NCBI GenBank assembly: GCA_026391315.1
Contig: JAPLDT010000054.1
Coordinates: forward strand, 1-43,648
Reading direction: 5' to 3'
DNA length: 43,648 nt
From: Bacteroidia bacterium
Lineage (GTDB): Bacteria > Bacteroidota > Bacteroidia > Bacteroidales > Prolixibacteraceae
This document shows, one piece after another, positions 42,240 through 43,648 of this stretch. The notes under the pieces are model-generated. The model was not told the DNA's origin and made no database searches. It was given only the letters and a program-made list of their open reading frames with translations. How positions within the stretch are numbered: position 1 is the stretch's first letter; every line of letters starts with the position of its first letter. Position numbers and translations under genes: made by a program.

Positions 42240-43319
42240 TTATCTCTTGACGCGTGCATTCCCCTTCCAGATACTCCAAACCATATCCTCATCGGCAGGT
42301 TGGGCATAGTCGGTAAGGAAAGTTGTGGCCAGGGCGCCGGAGGCCCAGCCGAACTGGATCCATTTGGCCGGTTCCCAACCCTTCAGAATACCATAAAGTA
42401 AACCGCCGACGAAACCATCGCCACCGCCAATGCGGTCGAGGATGTTGATTCTTCTTGGCTCAACAACATGCCATTCAGTTCCTTCCAGAACGATGGCACC
42501 CCAAAGATGTTCGTTGACGCTGACTACCTGTCGCAATGTGGTGGCAAAAACCGAAGCATTGGGGAATTTCGCCTTCACACGGTAGATCATCTGCTTGAAT
42601 CCATCAATTTCAGAGCTGAGTTGTTTTCCACCTGCTTCTGGTCCTTCAATTCCGAGACAGAGCTGGAAATCCTCTTCGTTGCCGATCAGAATGTCCGACA
42701 CAGAGGCAATCTCTTCAAAAATCGCGCTCAATTCGGCTTCCCTTCCTTTCCAGAAAGAGGCACGGTAGTTAAGGTCAAAGGCAATTCGCGTGCCATGTTT
42801 TTTGGCCATGCGTGCAAGTTCGAGACAGAACTTGCTGGTTTCGGGCGACAAGGCGCCAATGAGTCCTGAAAGATGAACGATCTGGACACCCTCCTGAACA
42901 AAAATACGTTCGAGGTCAAAATCTTTGACATTCAGCGTACGTCCAACCTCACCTGCCCGGTCGTTGTGAACCCTTGGACCACGGGTTCCATAGCCACTGT
43001 CGGCAATGTTGAACTGGTGGCGGTATCCCCATGGATTGCCCTGCTCAACCTCAACACCTTCGTAGGTCATATGCCTGCTCAGCAGGTTACTTTTTATCAT
43101 GTTGGCAATCGGACTGTCTTTGACGAATGTGGTCAGTACTTTTACAGGAAGTCCGAGATAAGAGGAGATGCTGGCAACGTTGGTTTCCGCACTGGAAACC
43201 TCCATCTGAAAAAGTGAGCTGCTGTGAACAGGCTGTCCGTTAACAGGAGTTATCCGAATCCCCATGCTTGTTGGAACCAAAAGGGATGTTTTGCAATTTT
43301 GCTTTAATGTGAGGCTCAT
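42240..43319 (-). CDS. kdgK: PfkB-family sugar kinase, probable 2-keto-3-deoxygluconate kinase
   Basis: The 359-residue protein is a ribokinase-fold kinase. Visible parts: an N-terminal SMGIRITPVNGQPVHSS and SAETNVASISSYLG (the KDG-kinase-like version of the sugar-binding GGAxxN motif), AFDLNYRASFW, ILIGNEEDF, and the C-terminal DRIGGGDGFVGGLLYG with the catalytic Asp and anion hole. In KDG kinases this step gives KDPG for the Entner-Doudoroff aldolase. The SDR that follows upstream matches hexuronate/mannonate oxidoreductases, which supports use on 2-keto-3-deoxygluconate from glucuronate or mannuronate. The gene is framed by inverted copies of a 26-bp repeat and by TTTGAAA arrays. Another PfkB substrate remains possible. 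Confidence 0.8.
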   Translation of the reverse strand: MSLTLKQNCKTSLLVPTSMGIRITPVNGQPVHSSSLFQMEVSSAETNVASISSYLGLPVKVLTTFVKDSPIANMIKSNLLSRHMTYEGVEVEQGNPWGYRHQFNIADSGYGTRGPRVHNDRAGEVGRTLNVKDFDLERIFVQEGVQIVHLSGLIGALSPETSKFCLELARMAKKHGTRIAFDLNYRASFWKGREAELSAIFEEIASVSDILIGNEEDFQLCLGIEGPEAGGKQLSSEIDGFKQMIYRVKAKFPNASVFATTLRQVVSVNEHLWGAIVLEGTEWHVVEPRRINILDRIGGGDGFVGGLLYGILKGWEPAKWIQFGWASGALATTFLTDYAQPADEDMVWSIWKGNARVKR

Positions 43320-43327
43320 ACAAAAAA

Positions 43328-43392
43328 GTTTGAAAAGTTTGTATTGTTTAATATGTTTGAAAAGTCACCGGTCCCTGAGCGTAGCCGAAGGG
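43328..43392. repeat. TTTGAAAAG units and a 26-bp element before kdgK
   Basis: Degenerate TTTGAAAAG units (43328-43363) are followed by the 26-bp element at 43367-43392 (ACCGGTCCCTGAGCG then TAGCCGAAGGG), the inverted partner of the one at 42171-42196. Confidence 0.9.
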
Positions 43393-43400
43393 TCGAAGGG

Positions 43401-43648
43401 TTATACGCCGCTGTAAGCATTAAATCCGCCATCTATGGGAATTACAATTCCGGTTACGAAGGAGGAGATATCCGATAAAAGGTAAAGCGCCGCACCTTGT
43501 AAATCATCCGGATCGCCAAATTTGCCCATTGGTGTATTGGTAACGATTTTGTTGCCGCGTGCCGAGTAGCCACCGGTTTTTTCATCAAGCACCAAAAAAC
43601 GGTTCTGGTTGGTGATAAAGAAGCCAGGAGCCACTGAATTTACCCTGA
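43401..43648 (-). CDS. SDR-family oxidoreductase, C-terminal part (hexuronate/mannonate type)
   Basis: The gene runs off the right edge; about 82 C-terminal residues are seen. They start RVNSVAPGFF, the segment after the active-site YxxxK of short-chain dehydrogenases, continue with ITNQNRFLV and LDEKTGGYSARG, and end GKFGDPDDLQGAALYLLSD and FVTGIVIPIDGGFNAYSGV. The TNQNR insertion is typical of the D-mannonate oxidoreductase/fructuronate reductase-like SDRs of Bacteroidota, which act between D-fructuronate and D-mannonate with NAD(P)H. The catalytic Tyr and cofactor site lie outside the window. It is 81 bases upstream of kdgK on the same strand. Confidence 0.82.
   Translation of the reverse strand, partial: RVNSVAPGFFITNQNRFLVLDEKTGGYSARGNKIVTNTPMGKFGDPDDLQGAALYLLSDISSFVTGIVIPIDGGFNAYSGV

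Overview
The window looks like chromosomal DNA of a member of the Bacteroidota, probably a facultative or aerobic carbohydrate user. Supporting signs are a type IX secretion (T9SS)-like C-terminal sorting region on a family 18 glycoside hydrolase, a DUF3109 protein beside gpmI, promoter-like elements of the TAnnTTTG type, a near absence of Shine-Dalgarno sequences, and AT-rich intergenic spaces full of short tandem and palindromic repeats. An oxygen-dependent coproporphyrinogen oxidase (hemF) beside ferrochelatase (hemH) points to heme synthesis with oxygen present. No rRNA, tRNA, insertion sequence or CRISPR array was recognised. All functional calls come from reading motifs by eye; no database search was run.

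Layout. 1-5.2 kb: 3' end of an NADP-type malic enzyme, an S41-like protein that seems to have lost its catalytic serine, a membrane-anchored GH31 glycosidase and a CPBP membrane protease. 5.6-7.5 kb: hemF-hemH. 7.6-15.6 kb: an accessory-looking stretch with a small membrane protein, the tail of a broken VOC/glyoxalase gene, a PhnD-like lipoprotein with an apparent internal deletion, a MEDS-domain sensor, a large PAS/GAF histidine kinase, a single-domain response regulator and a REC-PAS-kinase-REC hybrid. 15.7-16.8 kb: a nitronate monooxygenase-like flavoprotein. 17.0-20.7 kb (minus strand): folC, a BASS-family transporter and a PlsC-like acyltransferase. 20.9-26.1 kb (plus strand): PhoH2-type PIN-ATPase, inositol monophosphatase family, GT2 glycosyltransferase, isochorismatase-family hydrolase, aspartate kinase.

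26.1-34.6 kb: a second acyltransferase; a translationally coupled pair of predicted outer-membrane proteins, one carrying a helix-hairpin-helix region; purE diverging from hpt-adk; then DUF3109 and gpmI overlapping by 4 nt. 34.6-37.7 kb: the secreted GH18 protein, a roughly 1 kb gene-free stretch with a palindrome cluster, and a RelE/ParE-type toxin-antitoxin pair. 37.8-43.6 kb (minus strand): a sugar-acid region with an SDR oxidoreductase resembling hexuronate/mannonate enzymes, a KDG-type PfkB kinase, a LarA-family nickel racemase/epimerase homologue, pdxB and gnd.

The most interesting items are the LarA homologue among aldonate/hexuronate genes with its nickel-pincer residues in register, the HhH plus outer-membrane barrel pair, the PhnD/MEDS/kinase signalling block with signs of gene remodelling, the S41 pseudo-protease, the ferrochelatase with a four-cysteine insert, and the repeat families that recur just upstream of carbohydrate genes.
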